Shown: positions 38,399 to 48,582 of the stretch, one piece after another | Layout: the number at the start of each line of letters is the position of its first letter | Position numbering within the stretch: the stretch's first letter is position 1 | DNA from: Trichococcus flocculiformis | GTDB taxonomy: Bacteria; Bacillota; Bacilli; Lactobacillales; Aerococcaceae | DNA length: 64,000 nucleotides | Assembly (NCBI RefSeq): GCF_900113645.1 | Contig: NZ_FOQC01000009.1 | Coordinates: 1-64,000 of the forward strand | Reading direction: 5' to 3' | Position numbers and translations under genes: made by a program | Notes under the pieces: generated by a model | What the model was told of the DNA's origin: nothing | The model's input: the letters and a program-made list of their open reading frames with translations, nothing else | Databases searched by the model: none

Positions 38399-39175
38399 CT
38401 AACCCGCCAGTTCTTTTTCCAGCGTTCGAGCCAGCTTTTGGATCGCAGGATCAGAATCGGCAAGGAAATTCGCCAGTACGTCCGTAACGTTATCCGGCAG
38501 TTCGTTCCGGAAGTAGAGTATCTGCGTTTCCAAAGCTTCGCAGGCGATGCTTCGGCAAGCCGGATCGGGATGGTCAGAAAAATAAGCAATCCATTGGAGA
38601 TACCATTGTTTGTCCGGGTCATCCTCGAAATGCAGAAACAGTTCCGGCAATCCTGCGGCGTCGGCCAGCAAAAAGGCGTGCGCGCCTTCCGTGTGCGTAA
38701 GCCGGATCTCTTCAGGAACGGCAATGGGCGCGGGATTCAAGAGCTGCAGAAATTGATCGAAATCTGCAGCGACTGTCTGCCAATTTTCCGTTTCGATATC
38801 GATGTAGCGGATGCTGGGTTCGCCGGTCAGGGATAATTTTGAATAGTCGAAGGCAAAGAGTTGGCTTCCGTTGATACTGAAAAGCACGAAATAATCCGGC
38901 AGTCCTGCTGAACGGATAACTGCTTGCTGGGCATACAGGCTGTTCGGGCGATTGTCGTGAAGACCCAAAATTTCATGGACTGCTGCATAATCGAGGCCAT
39001 CCGATGTCGGCTCTTTGGTCGGGATGCGGGAGCACAACAGATAGCCGCCATTCTGTTCTGCCAGCAGGTCAAGATAAACCTGTGGCAGATGAACTGCAGT
39101 GACACCTTTGTACAAAAGATCAGTTTTGAAGAGGATGGGCAGATTTTTAAAAGTATGTTGCGGGATAAAATACAT
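38399..39175 (-). CDS. SUKH (SMI1/KNR4) family protein
   Basis: 258 aa. The N-terminal 140 residues look like a SUKH domain (LPQVYLDLLAEQNGGYLL, EILGLHDN, DYFVLFSINGSQLFAFDY). The C-terminal part is helical, HEAT-like (DPACRSIACEALETQIL, LADSDPAIQKLARTLEKEL). SUKH proteins often serve as immunity proteins against nuclease or deaminase toxins; no toxin gene is adjacent. Standalone minus-strand gene. Confidence 0.65.
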   Translation of the reverse strand: MYFIPQHTFKNLPILFKTDLLYKGVTAVHLPQVYLDLLAEQNGGYLLCSRIPTKEPTSDGLDYAAVHEILGLHDNRPNSLYAQQAVIRSAGLPDYFVLFSINGSQLFAFDYSKLSLTGEPSIRYIDIETENWQTVAADFDQFLQLLNPAPIAVPEEIRLTHTEGAHAFLLADAAGLPELFLHFEDDPDKQWYLQWIAYFSDHPDPACRSIACEALETQILYFRNELPDNVTDVLANFLADSDPAIQKLARTLEKELAG

Positions 39176-39348
39176 AAGTACACCTCATCTATTTTTCTTT
39201 CCTTCATGATAGCACAGATGCCGGAACTTTTCGGCGCAGAAATCGTTCGTCTATTTTTTTACAAAACGAATAGATTCTTCTATAATGGAAGGTGTAGACG
39301 GAAAGTTGTCTAGGTCAGCTGCAGAGGCGGCGCGAGAGAAAGGGAGTT

Positions 39349-39915
39349 GTGAGCAAAATGGAATGGTTAATAGGAATCATTGTAGTGGCAGCGATCATCG
39401 GGGCAGTATGGGTTTCGTTGTATAACAGTCTTGTGAAAAATAGATTATGGGTAACAGAGGCTTGGAGTCAAATCGATGTCCAACTGAAACGCAGGAACGA
39501 CCTGATCCCGAACATCGTTGAAACAGTCAAAGGTTATGCGAAGTATGAGCAAGAAACTTTGACGAAAGTCATCAATTTGCGCAATCTGATTTCGGATATG
39601 GGAACGGAAGATCCGGCCAAGAAGATGGAATTGTCCAATCAGCTTTCGAATCAATTGCGGACCGTATTTGCTTTGGCGGAAGCATACCCTGATCTGAAGG
39701 CGAACCAGAATTTCTTGGCTTTACAGGAAGAATTGTCCGCTACTGAAAATAAAATCGCGTATGCGCGCCAACTGTACAATTCCAGTGTCACACAATACAA
39801 CATCAAACTAGGCACATTCCCGAGCAATATTGTGGCAAATGTCCATGGTTTCCGTCCGGAAGTCGTTCTGGCTACTCCGGAAGAAGAAAAGAATGTACCG
39901 AAAGTATCGTTCTGA
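39349..39915 (+). CDS. lemA: LemA family membrane protein
   Basis: 188 aa. One N-terminal transmembrane helix (about residues 5-23), then a helical bundle with RNDLIPNIVETVKGYAKYE, the family hallmark, and NIKLGTFPSNIVA near the end. It is coupled to htpX as in many Firmicutes. The start is GTG 39349 or ATG 39358; GGGAG precedes both. Confidence 0.92.
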   Translation: MSKMEWLIGIIVVAAIIGAVWVSLYNSLVKNRLWVTEAWSQIDVQLKRRNDLIPNIVETVKGYAKYEQETLTKVINLRNLISDMGTEDPAKKMELSNQLSNQLRTVFALAEAYPDLKANQNFLALQEELSATENKIAYARQLYNSSVTQYNIKLGTFPSNIVANVHGFRPEVVLATPEEEKNVPKVSF

Positions 39916-39951
39916 GAAAATATGATTTTGATGGAAAGTTGGTGAGTACCC

Positions 39952-40860
39952 TTGCTCCATCAACAAATTGAGCAGAATAAACGGCGCACCGTACTGATTG
40001 TCTTCTTATTCTTTCTCCTGTTTGCGGCACTGGGGGCGGCCATCGGCTATCTGAATTGGGATAATGCCTTGTCCGGGCTTGCGCTTGCGCTGACTATCGG
40101 AGTGGCCTACGTCGCCATCATGGTGGCACAATCCACCCAAGTGGTCATGAGCTTGAACAATGCCCGGGAAATAACCGATAAAGCGCAATTCCCGATGCTT
40201 TGGAATATTGTGGAAGAACTGACGATTGTGACACGGTTGCCGTTCCCGAGAATCTTCATCATCGAGGATGAAAGTCCGAATGCTTTTGCTGCCGGAAATT
40301 CGCCGGAAAAGGCATCGGTTGCTGTGACGACCGGCTTATTGAAAAAACTGAACCGGGAAGAACTGACAGGTGTGTTGGCGCATGAGTTTGCGCATATCCG
40401 CAACTACGACATCCGCCTATCCACTGTCGCTTTGGCGATTGCGGGGTTGATCGCATTTTTGGCCCAATTCAGCACCCGGATGATGTTCTGGGGTGGCGGC
40501 GGCCGACGACGCAAAAGCGATAACAGCGGAGGAGCGGGCATCATATTGCTGATCCTTTCCTTGCTGATTCTTGTCTTGTCGCCTTTTGTAGCCACGATCA
40601 TCCGTCTGGCGCTGTCCCGCAACCGGGAATATTTGGCGGATGCGAGTGCTGTCGAGTTCACGCGCAATCCGGAAGGGCTGAAATCCGCTTTAATCAAAAT
40701 AGCGACAAGCGAACCGATGGAGGCGGCGAATGCTGCCAGCGCCTCGCTCTACATTGTGAATCCCTTCAAACGGATGAGGGAAGGTGAAGCAGAAAGTGAC
40801 GGTCTGTTTTCGACACACCCCTCAACGGCAAACCGAATCAAACGATTAGAAGCTATGTAA
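39952..40860 (+). CDS. htpX: membrane zinc metalloprotease HtpX
   Basis: 302 aa. Two N-terminal helices (about 17-33, 38-56), zinc motif LAHEFAHIRNYD (HEXXH), two central helices and the third ligand Glu in NREYLADASAVE. It degrades misfolded membrane proteins. TTG start 37 bp after lemA. The stop codon lies in the terminator hairpin. Confidence 0.92.
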   Translation: MLHQQIEQNKRRTVLIVFLFFLLFAALGAAIGYLNWDNALSGLALALTIGVAYVAIMVAQSTQVVMSLNNAREITDKAQFPMLWNIVEELTIVTRLPFPRIFIIEDESPNAFAAGNSPEKASVAVTTGLLKKLNREELTGVLAHEFAHIRNYDIRLSTVALAIAGLIAFLAQFSTRMMFWGGGGRRRKSDNSGGAGIILLILSLLILVLSPFVATIIRLALSRNREYLADASAVEFTRNPEGLKSALIKIATSEPMEAANAASASLYIVNPFKRMREGEAESDGLFSTHPSTANRIKRLEAM

Positions 40861-40876
40861 ATAGCTTCTTTTTTTC
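40848..40876 (+). terminator. terminator of lemA-htpX
   Basis: AGAAGCTAT, GTAA loop, ATAGCTTCT, then six T. Confidence 0.9.
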
Positions 40877-41087
40877 GGACGTTTCAATCAAATTGAACCA
40901 ATATAGTTCGGGTTTTGATTTGAAAACCCTTTCAATTTGTTGCTGTGAAAAAAAATAGGAGAAAAAGGCAAATTATCTTTGTAAAAGATACGGATTTGTA
41001 ATAATATTAACATGGTACTGATACCTTAATCGGTTCGGCAAGTAGTAGAATGATAATAAGGGATATTATGGGAAGGGGGGATCGTTC

Positions 41088-41837
41088 ATGAGCGAAGATA
41101 TGTTATATGTTCATTATGAAACAGTCAGCAATTATGTTTTGAGCAAAGGGATAGCGGTGAAAGATTACACAAAGTTAGCCCGGAAGCTTCCAGAAAACTT
41201 GTTGTTGGTGGACGGAAGAAAAAGTATTGGAACATATGATAATCATACCGGTTTTCAGGTAATCAAAGGCCAAGAAAACGTAAAAGCTTTCTTCCAAAAA
41301 GGGACGGACAATCAAGCCGCTATGGGGAAGTGGATTGATTTTGTGAATGTAGACATGTTGCATCTCCTCACACCGATAGAAATATCCGAGATCCTTTATA
41401 TCGCCCATGCGCACACACACTTGCACTCACCTTTCTACTATAAATTACAAAATAACTATATCTATCTCACGTTGCCGAATGGCTTCATTAAGATGTATTA
41501 CCGCTATCTGGAGCAATTCCATGAGTTGTTCGCCGAAGCAATCACCGTCAAGTTAAAAGAGAAAGTGAATGAAAAGAAGCGTTTCTATCAGAAAAGCAAA
41601 GAAATTGCGCCATTCCCGATTGAACGCGTAAAGGAATTCATTCCGATCTTCAAAGAAGGTGCCGTGATCTCTTTCAGACAGATGAGCATCGAAGGGAGCA
41701 CATACTGCATCCCATTGTTCATCGCGGAAGACCGTTACGCCAGCATCGGCGGCCGTTTCAACGAAAAGGATTCGGTAGGCACCATCTGTTATGATATGGA
41801 ACGCAGTGAATGGAAAATAGACATAGACTTCGAATGA
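41088..41837 (+). CDS. conserved-looking hypothetical protein
   Basis: 249 aa, no signal peptide or transmembrane segment. I do not recognise the family. A His-rich stretch (YIAHAHTHLHSP, about residues 104-115) could bind metal. The middle is helical and basic (KLKEKVNEKKRFYQKSKE). A good ribosome-binding site (GGAAGGGGGG) precedes ATG and a terminator follows, so it is a real monocistronic gene upstream of ddl. Confidence 0.7.
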   Translation: MSEDMLYVHYETVSNYVLSKGIAVKDYTKLARKLPENLLLVDGRKSIGTYDNHTGFQVIKGQENVKAFFQKGTDNQAAMGKWIDFVNVDMLHLLTPIEISEILYIAHAHTHLHSPFYYKLQNNYIYLTLPNGFIKMYYRYLEQFHELFAEAITVKLKEKVNEKKRFYQKSKEIAPFPIERVKEFIPIFKEGAVISFRQMSIEGSTYCIPLFIAEDRYASIGGRFNEKDSVGTICYDMERSEWKIDIDFE

Positions 41838-41863
41838 GCCTAAGCCGAAACTTAGGCTTTTTC
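41837..41863 (+). terminator. terminator of the hypothetical gene
   Basis: AGCCTAAG, CCGAAA loop, CTTAGGCT, then a short T tract. Confidence 0.8.
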
Positions 41864-42011
41864 TGTTTTCATTGAACCGAAATCAGTTGGTTCATTCTAG
41901 GTAATAGCAAGCCTACTCCATTTTTCACAAAAATCGTTTTAGCTAAAAAATAAATGTGGTACAATGTTCCTTGAGTTAAAGCAGTTATCAAAAAATTCGG
42001 AGGATTTCTCG

Positions 42012-43097
42012 ATGAAAATTTATTTGATTTATGGCGGAAAGAGCGCTGAGCACGATATTTCGATCCTGACAGCACATTCGATCATAAAAGCGATCTATTT
42101 CAACTATTATGAAGTTGTGCCCGTTTATATCACCAAGGCAGGCGCATGGATCCAGGGGCAATCCCTTTCTGAACCAGTAGCATTCTCTGAGAATCTTTAT
42201 TTGGAGCCGGGTTCCGAGAAGCGCTTTGCCGATTCGCAGGAGGGGCAATCATACGGCGAAGTGATTTCACCTGCAGATATCCAGTCTGAAGATGCTGTCA
42301 TTTTCCCGGTATTGCATGGACCGAACGGTGAAGATGGTACAGTGCAAGGGCTATTTGAAGTGTTGAATATGCCTTATGTTGGTTGTGGTGTTCTTGCCAG
42401 CGCCAGCGGGATGGATAAAATCGTCAGCAAACATCTTTTCCAACAGGTAGGGTTGCCGCAAGTACCATATGTTGCCGTTACCCGTAATGACTGGAAAAAT
42501 GACCGCGAGAAGATTTTCATTCAATGTGAAGGTAGCCTGATTTACCCGATGTATGTAAAGCCAGCCAATATGGGCTCAAGTGTCGGAATTTCCAAAGCTA
42601 CGGATCTTGAAGAGTTGACCGCTGCAATCGAGACGGCTTTCCGCTATGACCGTCGCGTGGTCGTGGAACAAGGCATCGAAGCCCGTGAAATCGAAATCGC
42701 TGTATTGGGAAATGACGATGTCCATACATCCGTACCTGGTGAAATCGTTAAAACCAAAGATTTCTACGACTACGAAGAGAAATACGGCAATGAAGAAGTT
42801 TTGCTGCAGATCCCTGCCGAATTACCGGAAGAAATCACCGCCAAGTTGCAGCATTATGCAACAATCGCTTTCCGAGCGCTTGACGGCAGCGGGTTGAGCC
42901 GATGCGATTTCTTTGTGACCAAAAACTATGAAATCTACATAAACGAAGTCAATACTTTGCCTGGCTTCACTTCCCGCAGCATGTATCCGTTACTTTGGGA
43001 AGAAACGGGATTGAAATACAGCGACTTGGTGGAAGAGCTGATCCAGTTGTCCTTGAAGCGCCATGAAGAAAAATTATCCTATCAATTTGTAGAATGA
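42012..43097 (+). CDS. ddl: D-alanine--D-alanine ligase
   Basis: 361 aa ATP-grasp enzyme joining two D-Ala for peptidoglycan. The N-terminus has LIYGGKSAEHDIS, the middle VLHGPNGEDGTVQG, YVKPANMGSSVGISK and the C-terminus NEVNTLPGFT. ATG 42012 follows GGAGG. With murF downstream it forms the usual ddl-murF pair; alr lies further along. Confidence 0.95.
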   Translation: MKIYLIYGGKSAEHDISILTAHSIIKAIYFNYYEVVPVYITKAGAWIQGQSLSEPVAFSENLYLEPGSEKRFADSQEGQSYGEVISPADIQSEDAVIFPVLHGPNGEDGTVQGLFEVLNMPYVGCGVLASASGMDKIVSKHLFQQVGLPQVPYVAVTRNDWKNDREKIFIQCEGSLIYPMYVKPANMGSSVGISKATDLEELTAAIETAFRYDRRVVVEQGIEAREIEIAVLGNDDVHTSVPGEIVKTKDFYDYEEKYGNEEVLLQIPAELPEEITAKLQHYATIAFRALDGSGLSRCDFFVTKNYEIYINEVNTLPGFTSRSMYPLLWEETGLKYSDLVEELIQLSLKRHEEKLSYQFVE

Positions 43098-43101
43098 TGA
43101 A

Positions 43102-43187
43102 CAAAAGGCCGTGATTTTCCTGAACGTCAGCAGCACTGAAAGCATGTACTGCTTGCTGCAAACCCGGGAAAGGACGGCTTTTTTTGA
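43102..43187 (+). terminator. possible ddl terminator
   Basis: AAAAGGCCGT and ACGGCTTTTTTT pair across about 55 nt that can fold further. The long loop makes it uncertain. Confidence 0.4.
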
Positions 43188-43234
43188 GAGCGGCCGAAGG
43201 AACTGCCGAAAAAAACGGAAATGAGGAACTAAGT

Positions 43235-44611
43235 ATGAAACCATTACGCATCATTGATGTTGTGAAAGCTGTCGGAGCGATCGACTATACGTCGGCCAAC
43301 CGCTTCGCTGAAATAAATTCCGTAGTCTTCGACTCCCGAAAAGCAACGTCCGATAGTTTGTTTGTGCCTTTGCAGGGGGAAACGGATGGGCATGATTATG
43401 TCCAATCGGCAATCAAAAACGGGGCGACGGCAACTTTATGGAGTCGTCCAGCAGGAGAAGCGCCAGAAGAGATTGCCGTCATTCTGGTGGATGATACGCT
43501 GGAAGCTTTGCAAAAACTGGCGGAAGCCTATCTGAATATGATCCAACCAAAAGTGGTCGCGATCACCGGCAGCAACGGGAAAACGACCACTAAGGACATG
43601 ACGGCTGCCATCCTGTCCGCGCGTTTTCGTGTCCACAAGACGGAAGGCAATTACAATAATGAAATCGGTATGCCGATGACCATTCTGGAGATGCCGGAAG
43701 ACACCCAAGTGCTGGTGCTTGAGATGGGCATGAGCAATTTTGGCGAAATCAGTTTGTTGAGCCGATTGGCAAAACCCGATATCGCCATCATCACCTTGAT
43801 CGGGGACAGTCATCTGGAGTTCCTCGGGAGCCGCCTTGGCATCGCCAAAGCCAAAATGGAAATCTTGGAAGGATTGAAACCGGAAGGGACATTCATCTAT
43901 CCTGGCGACGAGCCGTTGATTGCCGACGAGCTGGCTGAGGAATCCCACTTCCGTCAACTGACTTTCGGTACAGATGAAACGGCGGCCGTGTATGCCTATG
44001 ACATCGTTCCAGGCAAAACCAGAACAACATTTCACGTGAATCTGGATCCGAGCGTCGATCTGGAGATCCCTGTACTGGGTGTGTACAATGTCCGGAATGC
44101 TTTGGCAGCCTTAGCCGCTGCGCAGGTATTGGACATGCCGCTTGCTGAAGTGAAAGAAGCTTTGGCGACCTTCCAGCTGACCGCCAACCGTACGCAGTGG
44201 CTGGATGGCGTAAATGGCTCGCAGTTGTTGAATGATGCGTATAATGCTAGCCCTACTTCGATGACGGCTGTGCTGCGCTCATTCGCGAAGCTCCCGCGGG
44301 AGGGAAAGAAAATTGCAGTGCTCGGCGATATCCGTGAACTGGGCGAACGTTCAGCTGAGCTGCATGCAGGATTGGCAGCCGAAATTTCCCCTGAAGAGTT
44401 TGATCAGGTCTATCTTTACGGCCCGGAAATGGGCGCCCTTTATGAAAATTTAAGGACTGTCTTCCCGGAAGGCACGCTTTATCATTATGTTGGGGAGAAA
44501 ACACCACTGGTCGAAAAGTTGAAGTCAGAGCTTCAAAAAGCCGACCAAGTGCTGATTAAATCCAGTTTCGGCACTGATTTATTGGCTGTTGTAGCAGCGT
44601 TGCGTGTATAA
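43235..44611 (+). CDS. murF: UDP-MurNAc-tripeptide--D-Ala-D-Ala ligase
   Basis: About 458 aa. N-terminal substrate domain (FDSRKATSDSLFVPLQGE), P-loop ITGSNGKTTTKDM (about residues 109-121), EMGMSNFGEI, and DAYNASPTSM in the C-terminal domain. It attaches the Ddl product, completing the cytosolic precursor. ATG 43235 follows GAGGAAC. Confidence 0.95.
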   Translation: MKPLRIIDVVKAVGAIDYTSANRFAEINSVVFDSRKATSDSLFVPLQGETDGHDYVQSAIKNGATATLWSRPAGEAPEEIAVILVDDTLEALQKLAEAYLNMIQPKVVAITGSNGKTTTKDMTAAILSARFRVHKTEGNYNNEIGMPMTILEMPEDTQVLVLEMGMSNFGEISLLSRLAKPDIAIITLIGDSHLEFLGSRLGIAKAKMEILEGLKPEGTFIYPGDEPLIADELAEESHFRQLTFGTDETAAVYAYDIVPGKTRTTFHVNLDPSVDLEIPVLGVYNVRNALAALAAAQVLDMPLAEVKEALATFQLTANRTQWLDGVNGSQLLNDAYNASPTSMTAVLRSFAKLPREGKKIAVLGDIRELGERSAELHAGLAAEISPEEFDQVYLYGPEMGALYENLRTVFPEGTLYHYVGEKTPLVEKLKSELQKADQVLIKSSFGTDLLAVVAALRV

Positions 44612-45016
44612 TAGGAAATATAAAGGATTTGGATGGGCTACGTCGTCGCGAAAGCAAACAGACCCCTTTTAAAGCCAATCTGGAACGCATATGTCAAATG
44701 TCGGTAAATTGTAGAATTACTTGTCATTTTCATTGAAAATATACTTACAACAAGGTTTTTTTGTAAGGAACTTCATTATTTTAAGAGGAAATGATTTGTA
44801 ATAATCTACGGAACGTGTTATTATTGCTGTTGGTAAGAATAGAGAAATAAGAGGGTTTTTTCTGCGAAGTGCAGAATGTTTGATTTATCAAGCTTTCTAT
44901 TCAAGGGATTAAGTAAAAAAGGTTTATCTTTTATTTATAAGATTATGAACCGCATGAGATATGTGGGTAAAAGAAAAGACTCTCTAAATTTTAGTTTCTC
45001 AAAATTAGGAGGAAAC
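44612..45016 (+). other. murF-cshA intergenic region, long leader
   Basis: 405 bp, AT-rich, no supported gene. The frame of cshA stays open upstream to 44876, but AGGAGG stands only before 45017. A long 5' leader, as often found for cold-inducible helicases, is likely; no known riboswitch is visible. Confidence 0.45.
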
Positions 45017-46585
45017 ATGAAATTTTCAGAATTAGGGTTAAACGCGGAGTTATTGAAGTCGATTGAGCAAATGGGATTTGAGGAAGCAACACCGATCCAA
45101 GAACAAACCATTCCTTTGGCATTGCAAGGGTTGGACGTTATTGGGCAAGCACAAACAGGTACTGGTAAAACAGCTGCTTTCGGATTGCCTATGCTGCAAA
45201 AAATCGATAACAACAACAAAGTTATTCAAGGTATCGTTATTGCACCTACACGTGAGTTGGCTATCCAAACGCAAGAAGAATTATACCGTTTGAGCCGCGA
45301 CAAAAAAGTATCCGTGCAGGTTGTCTATGGTGGAGCTGACATCAACCGTCAAATCCGTGCTTTGAAAAACAAACCGCAAATTATTGTCGGAACACCAGGT
45401 CGTCTTTTGGACCACATCAAACGCAAAACAATCCGTCTGGATCACATCGAAACATTAGTTCTGGATGAAGCAGATGAAATGCTGAACATGGGCTTCTTGG
45501 AAGACATCGAAGCAATCTTGAGCGAAACACCGGCTGAACGTCAAACATTGTTGTTCTCAGCTACAATGCCTGACTCAATCAAAAAAATCGGTGTCAAATT
45601 CATGCACGCTCCAGAGCATGTCAAAATCAAAGCGTCACACACTGCAGCTAACTTAATCGATCAGTATTTCGTTAAATGTAAAGACTTTGAAAAATTCGAT
45701 ACAATGACTCGTTTGTTCGATGTGCAAAATCCTGAATTGGCTATCGTATTCGGCCGTACAAAACGTCGTGTTGACGAATTGTCAAAAGGTTTGGAATTAC
45801 GCGGTTACCGTGCGGAAGGCATCCACGGCGACTTGACGCAACAAAAACGTATGAGCGTATTGAACGCATTCAAAACAGGCAATTTGGATATCTTGGTAGC
45901 GACTGACGTTGCTGCTCGTGGATTGGATATTTCAGGTGTTACACACGTATACAACTACGATATCCCGCAAGATCCAGAGAGCTATGTTCACCGTATCGGC
46001 CGTACTGGTCGTGCCGGTAAAGAAGGTATGTCAGTGACTTTCGTTACACCAAACGAAATGGACTACTTGCGTACCATCGAAAACCTGACTAAAAAACCGA
46101 TCACTCCATTACAACCACCGAGTGATGAAGAAGCTTTCCGTGGCCAAGTGAAAACAGCTATGGATGAAGTGGAAACATTGGTTAAAGAAACAGAAACAGA
46201 CAAATACAAACGTGCAGCTGTTCGCTTGCTTGAAGAACACACTGCTGAAGATTTGGTGGCAGCATTCTTGAAGAGTCTTTCTAAAGATGCTACTGATGTT
46301 CCTGTTAAAATCACACCAGAACGTCCATTGCCTTCAAGAAAAGGTAAAGGCGGCGGTGGTTACAAAGGTAAAGGTGGCGGCGGCTACAAAGGTAACCGTA
46401 GTTCATCAGACAGACGTGGCGGCGGAGAACGCGGCGGTGAGCGCAGTTTCAACAAAAATCGCTCAAGCGACAGCAAACCACGCTCCGGCGGCAAACGCTA
46501 TGATGACAAACGTGGTGGCGGCAGCAGTGCCAGCGCACCTAAAAAAAGCAGCCATAGCTTCACTATCCGTAACAACAACGACTAA
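45017..46585 (+). CDS. cshA: DEAD-box ATP-dependent RNA helicase
   Basis: 522 aa. Q motif and motif [36 protein letters not shown] and HRIGRTGR are complete. The C-terminal tail (from about residue 435) is rich in Gly/Arg/Lys/Ser with repeats like GGGGYKGK, binding RNA. It is CshA-type, linked to the degradosome and to cold adaptation. Codon use suggests high expression. Confidence 0.94.
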   Translation: MKFSELGLNAELLKSIEQMGFEEATPIQEQTIPLALQGLDVIGQAQTGTGKTAAFGLPMLQKIDNNNKVIQGIVIAPTRELAIQTQEELYRLSRDKKVSVQVVYGGADINRQIRALKNKPQIIVGTPGRLLDHIKRKTIRLDHIETLVLDEADEMLNMGFLEDIEAILSETPAERQTLLFSATMPDSIKKIGVKFMHAPEHVKIKASHTAANLIDQYFVKCKDFEKFDTMTRLFDVQNPELAIVFGRTKRRVDELSKGLELRGYRAEGIHGDLTQQKRMSVLNAFKTGNLDILVATDVAARGLDISGVTHVYNYDIPQDPESYVHRIGRTGRAGKEGMSVTFVTPNEMDYLRTIENLTKKPITPLQPPSDEEAFRGQVKTAMDEVETLVKETETDKYKRAAVRLLEEHTAEDLVAAFLKSLSKDATDVPVKITPERPLPSRKGKGGGGYKGKGGGGYKGNRSSSDRRGGGERGGERSFNKNRSSDSKPRSGGKRYDDKRGGGSSASAPKKSSHSFTIRNNND

Positions 46586-46592
46586 TCAGTGA

Positions 46593-46639
46593 TAAAACCT
46601 CTTCTCCAATTGGCTTCCGCCAGGAGAAGAGGTTTTTCT
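46593..46639 (+). terminator. terminator of cshA
   Basis: AAAACCTCTTCTCC and GGAGAAGAGGTTTTT form a long stem. Confidence 0.93.
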
Positions 46640-46706
46640 TATGCTGGAATTTTTTTTTGTTTTTGGTAAAATGAGAACAATGCATGAAAAAGAGGCGGTG
46701 AACGGA

Positions 46707-47057
46707 ATGATTTATGGAATAGGATTGGACGTAACCGAGCTGGATCGCATCACAAGTGCCTATGAGCGGCGGTCAGGTTTTGCGGAAAGGGTTTTGACCG
46801 AAGCGGAACTGAAATTGTTTCTGGTTTTGAGCGGGTCACGCCAAATGGAGTTTCTGGCCGGACGCTATGCCGCGAAAGAAGCTTTTTCGAAGGCTTACGG
46901 AACAGGCATCGGCAAGCTGTCTTTCCAAGATATCGAAATTTTGCCCGGAGAGTACCGGAAGCCTGAAATAACCAAATCTCCGTTCGAAGGGAAAGGGTTC
47001 GTTTCCATCACCCATTCGGGGAACATCATTGCCGCGCAAGTGGTACTAGAAAAGTAA
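46707..47057 (+). CDS. acpS: holo-[acyl-carrier-protein] synthase
   Basis: 116 aa. IGLDVTELDRI holds the Mg-binding Asp, and GRYAAKEAFSKAYGTGIG the Glu/Lys motif. It moves phosphopantetheine from CoA to ACP. ATG 46707 is preceded by AGAGGCGG. It lies 14 bp from alr, the conserved acpS-alr pair of Firmicutes. Confidence 0.94.
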   Translation: MIYGIGLDVTELDRITSAYERRSGFAERVLTEAELKLFLVLSGSRQMEFLAGRYAAKEAFSKAYGTGIGKLSFQDIEILPGEYRKPEITKSPFEGKGFVSITHSGNIIAAQVVLEK

Positions 47058-47071
47058 AGGGGTCTTACAAC

Positions 47072-48193
47072 ATGGTAGTAGGAAAGCACCGTCCCACAGT
47101 GGAAACCATCGATTTGGAAGCTATTTCGTGGAACATCCAACAAATCAGGAAGAGTCTGTCTCCTGAAAAGAAATTTTTTGCGGTCGTCAAAGCGGACGCC
47201 TACGGACTGGGCGCTGTCCCGGTCGCGAAAAAGGCAAAGGAAGCAGGCGTGGACGGTTTTTGTGTCGCGCTGTTGGATGAGGCAATGGAATTGCGGGAAA
47301 ACGGACTGTCCGATGACTTCATTATGGTCGTGGGCCCAACTGAGTCAGAAGACGCTGCGCTCATAGCTGATAACGGAATCAGCGTTGCCGTAACGGCAAA
47401 GGAATGGTTGGATGACGCCTTACCGTATCTGAACAGACGGAAAACGGAGCTGCCGATTCGGGTGCATTTGGCCATCGATACGGGGATGGGACGGATTGGC
47501 TTGCGGACGGTCGAGGAGGTCAAAGCCTTTGAGGCGCGTATTGCTGAACTAGATGATTTTGTTTTCGAAGGTATCTTTACGCACTTTGCGACGGCTGATG
47601 GTGAAGATCCGACCTTGGTTGATCGCCAACTCGCTTTGTTTGAAGACATCTTGAACGCATTGGCTCAGCGACCGCCGATTGTGCATCTGGCAAATTCCGC
47701 CATTTCCCTTTGGCATGAAGCATTCCAGACGGATGCGGTCCGCGTCGGTATCGCAATGTACGGATACAATCCTTCTGACACCGTATTGGAGCTTCCGTAT
47801 GAATTGAAGCCATCGGTACAGCTGGATACGCACATCAGCTATGTCAAGCAGATGCATGAAGGCGACACAATCGCATATGGCGCCCGTTACCGCGCTTTTG
47901 AAGGAGAATGGATCGCTACGCTCCCAATCGGCTATGCGGACGGATGGCGGCGGGATCTTCGCCATCAGACGGTTATCGTCGATGGGCAGCGCTGCCCAAT
48001 CCGGGGAGTCATCTGCATGGATCAGTGCATGATCAGTCTGCCGAAAGAATATCCAATTGGGACGAAGGTGACGCTCTTGGGCGAAAACGGTGGGCTAGTC
48101 AACAATCCATCCGAAATGGCCGTAACGATTGATACGATCGGATATGAAATTTTGACGGGAATCAACGCCCGCGTTCCGCGTATCTACAAATAG
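47072..48193 (+). CDS. alr: alanine racemase
   Basis: 373 aa fold-III PLP enzyme. Lys40 in VVKADAYGLG binds PLP; ICMDQCM and the region around MYGYNPSD are typical. It makes D-Ala for Ddl and teichoic acids. Often followed by a toxin-antitoxin pair (mazEF) in Firmicutes; here it is followed by repeats instead. Confidence 0.95.
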   Translation: MVVGKHRPTVETIDLEAISWNIQQIRKSLSPEKKFFAVVKADAYGLGAVPVAKKAKEAGVDGFCVALLDEAMELRENGLSDDFIMVVGPTESEDAALIADNGISVAVTAKEWLDDALPYLNRRKTELPIRVHLAIDTGMGRIGLRTVEEVKAFEARIAELDDFVFEGIFTHFATADGEDPTLVDRQLALFEDILNALAQRPPIVHLANSAISLWHEAFQTDAVRVGIAMYGYNPSDTVLELPYELKPSVQLDTHISYVKQMHEGDTIAYGARYRAFEGEWIATLPIGYADGWRRDLRHQTVIVDGQRCPIRGVICMDQCMISLPKEYPIGTKVTLLGENGGLVNNPSEMAVTIDTIGYEILTGINARVPRIYK

Positions 48194-48211
48194 AAGGAAA
48201 GATAAATCTGG

Positions 48212-48251
48212 AAAGCTGTCTGTTGCCTGTTAGGGGCAGACAGCTTTTTTT
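48212..48251 (+). terminator. terminator of acpS-alr
   Basis: AAAGCTGTCTG and CAGACAGCTTTTTTT. Confidence 0.9.
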
Positions 48252-48302
48252 GCTGTGTGTGTGATAGAAACGAATGTGGGGGAGAGAGGGCGAGGGCGCT
48301 CC

Positions 48303-48434
48303 AACTCCGGCTAAGAGTTGTTCCGCCGGAGAAGAGCGGCTGGACTGTGTTCCACCTCCAGCTAGGGTTGCCTCGCCGGAGAAGAGCAGCTCGATCGCAT
48401 TCCACCTCCGTCCAGAAGCGCTTCACCGGAGGAG
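48303..48434. repeat. CTCCGG palindromic repeat, locus 4 (three units)
   Basis: Units start at 48303 (AACTCCGGCTAAG), 48354 (ACCTCCAGCTAGG) and 48404 (ACCTCCGTCCAGAAG), 51 and 50 bp apart. Right arms are CCGCCGGAG, CTCGCCGGAG and TTCACCGGAGG. It is 150 bp before the queT promoter. Confidence 0.8.
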
Positions 48435-48532
48435 AACAGTCATACAGGATCATACAGAGTCATACATAATCCGCATCTCTGGCGCTCTCGCCTTTAGGTA
48501 ATGAAAATCAGATGAAAATACGTCGCCAGTCG

Positions 48533-48561
48533 TTTTCAAAAGCGAACATGTATGGTAAACT
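48533..48561 (+). promoter_or_regulatory. promoter of queT
   Basis: TTTTCA, a 17-bp spacer, TAAACT, ending about 22 bp before the preQ1 aptamer. The -35 is weak. Confidence 0.5.
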
Positions 48562-48582
48562 GTCCTAGCTCAAAGATGAGTG

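Noticed and set aside
48303-48434. Short CRISPR array or tandem coding repeats
   Set aside because: Only three units, arms diverge by compensating changes, and frames through them match nothing.
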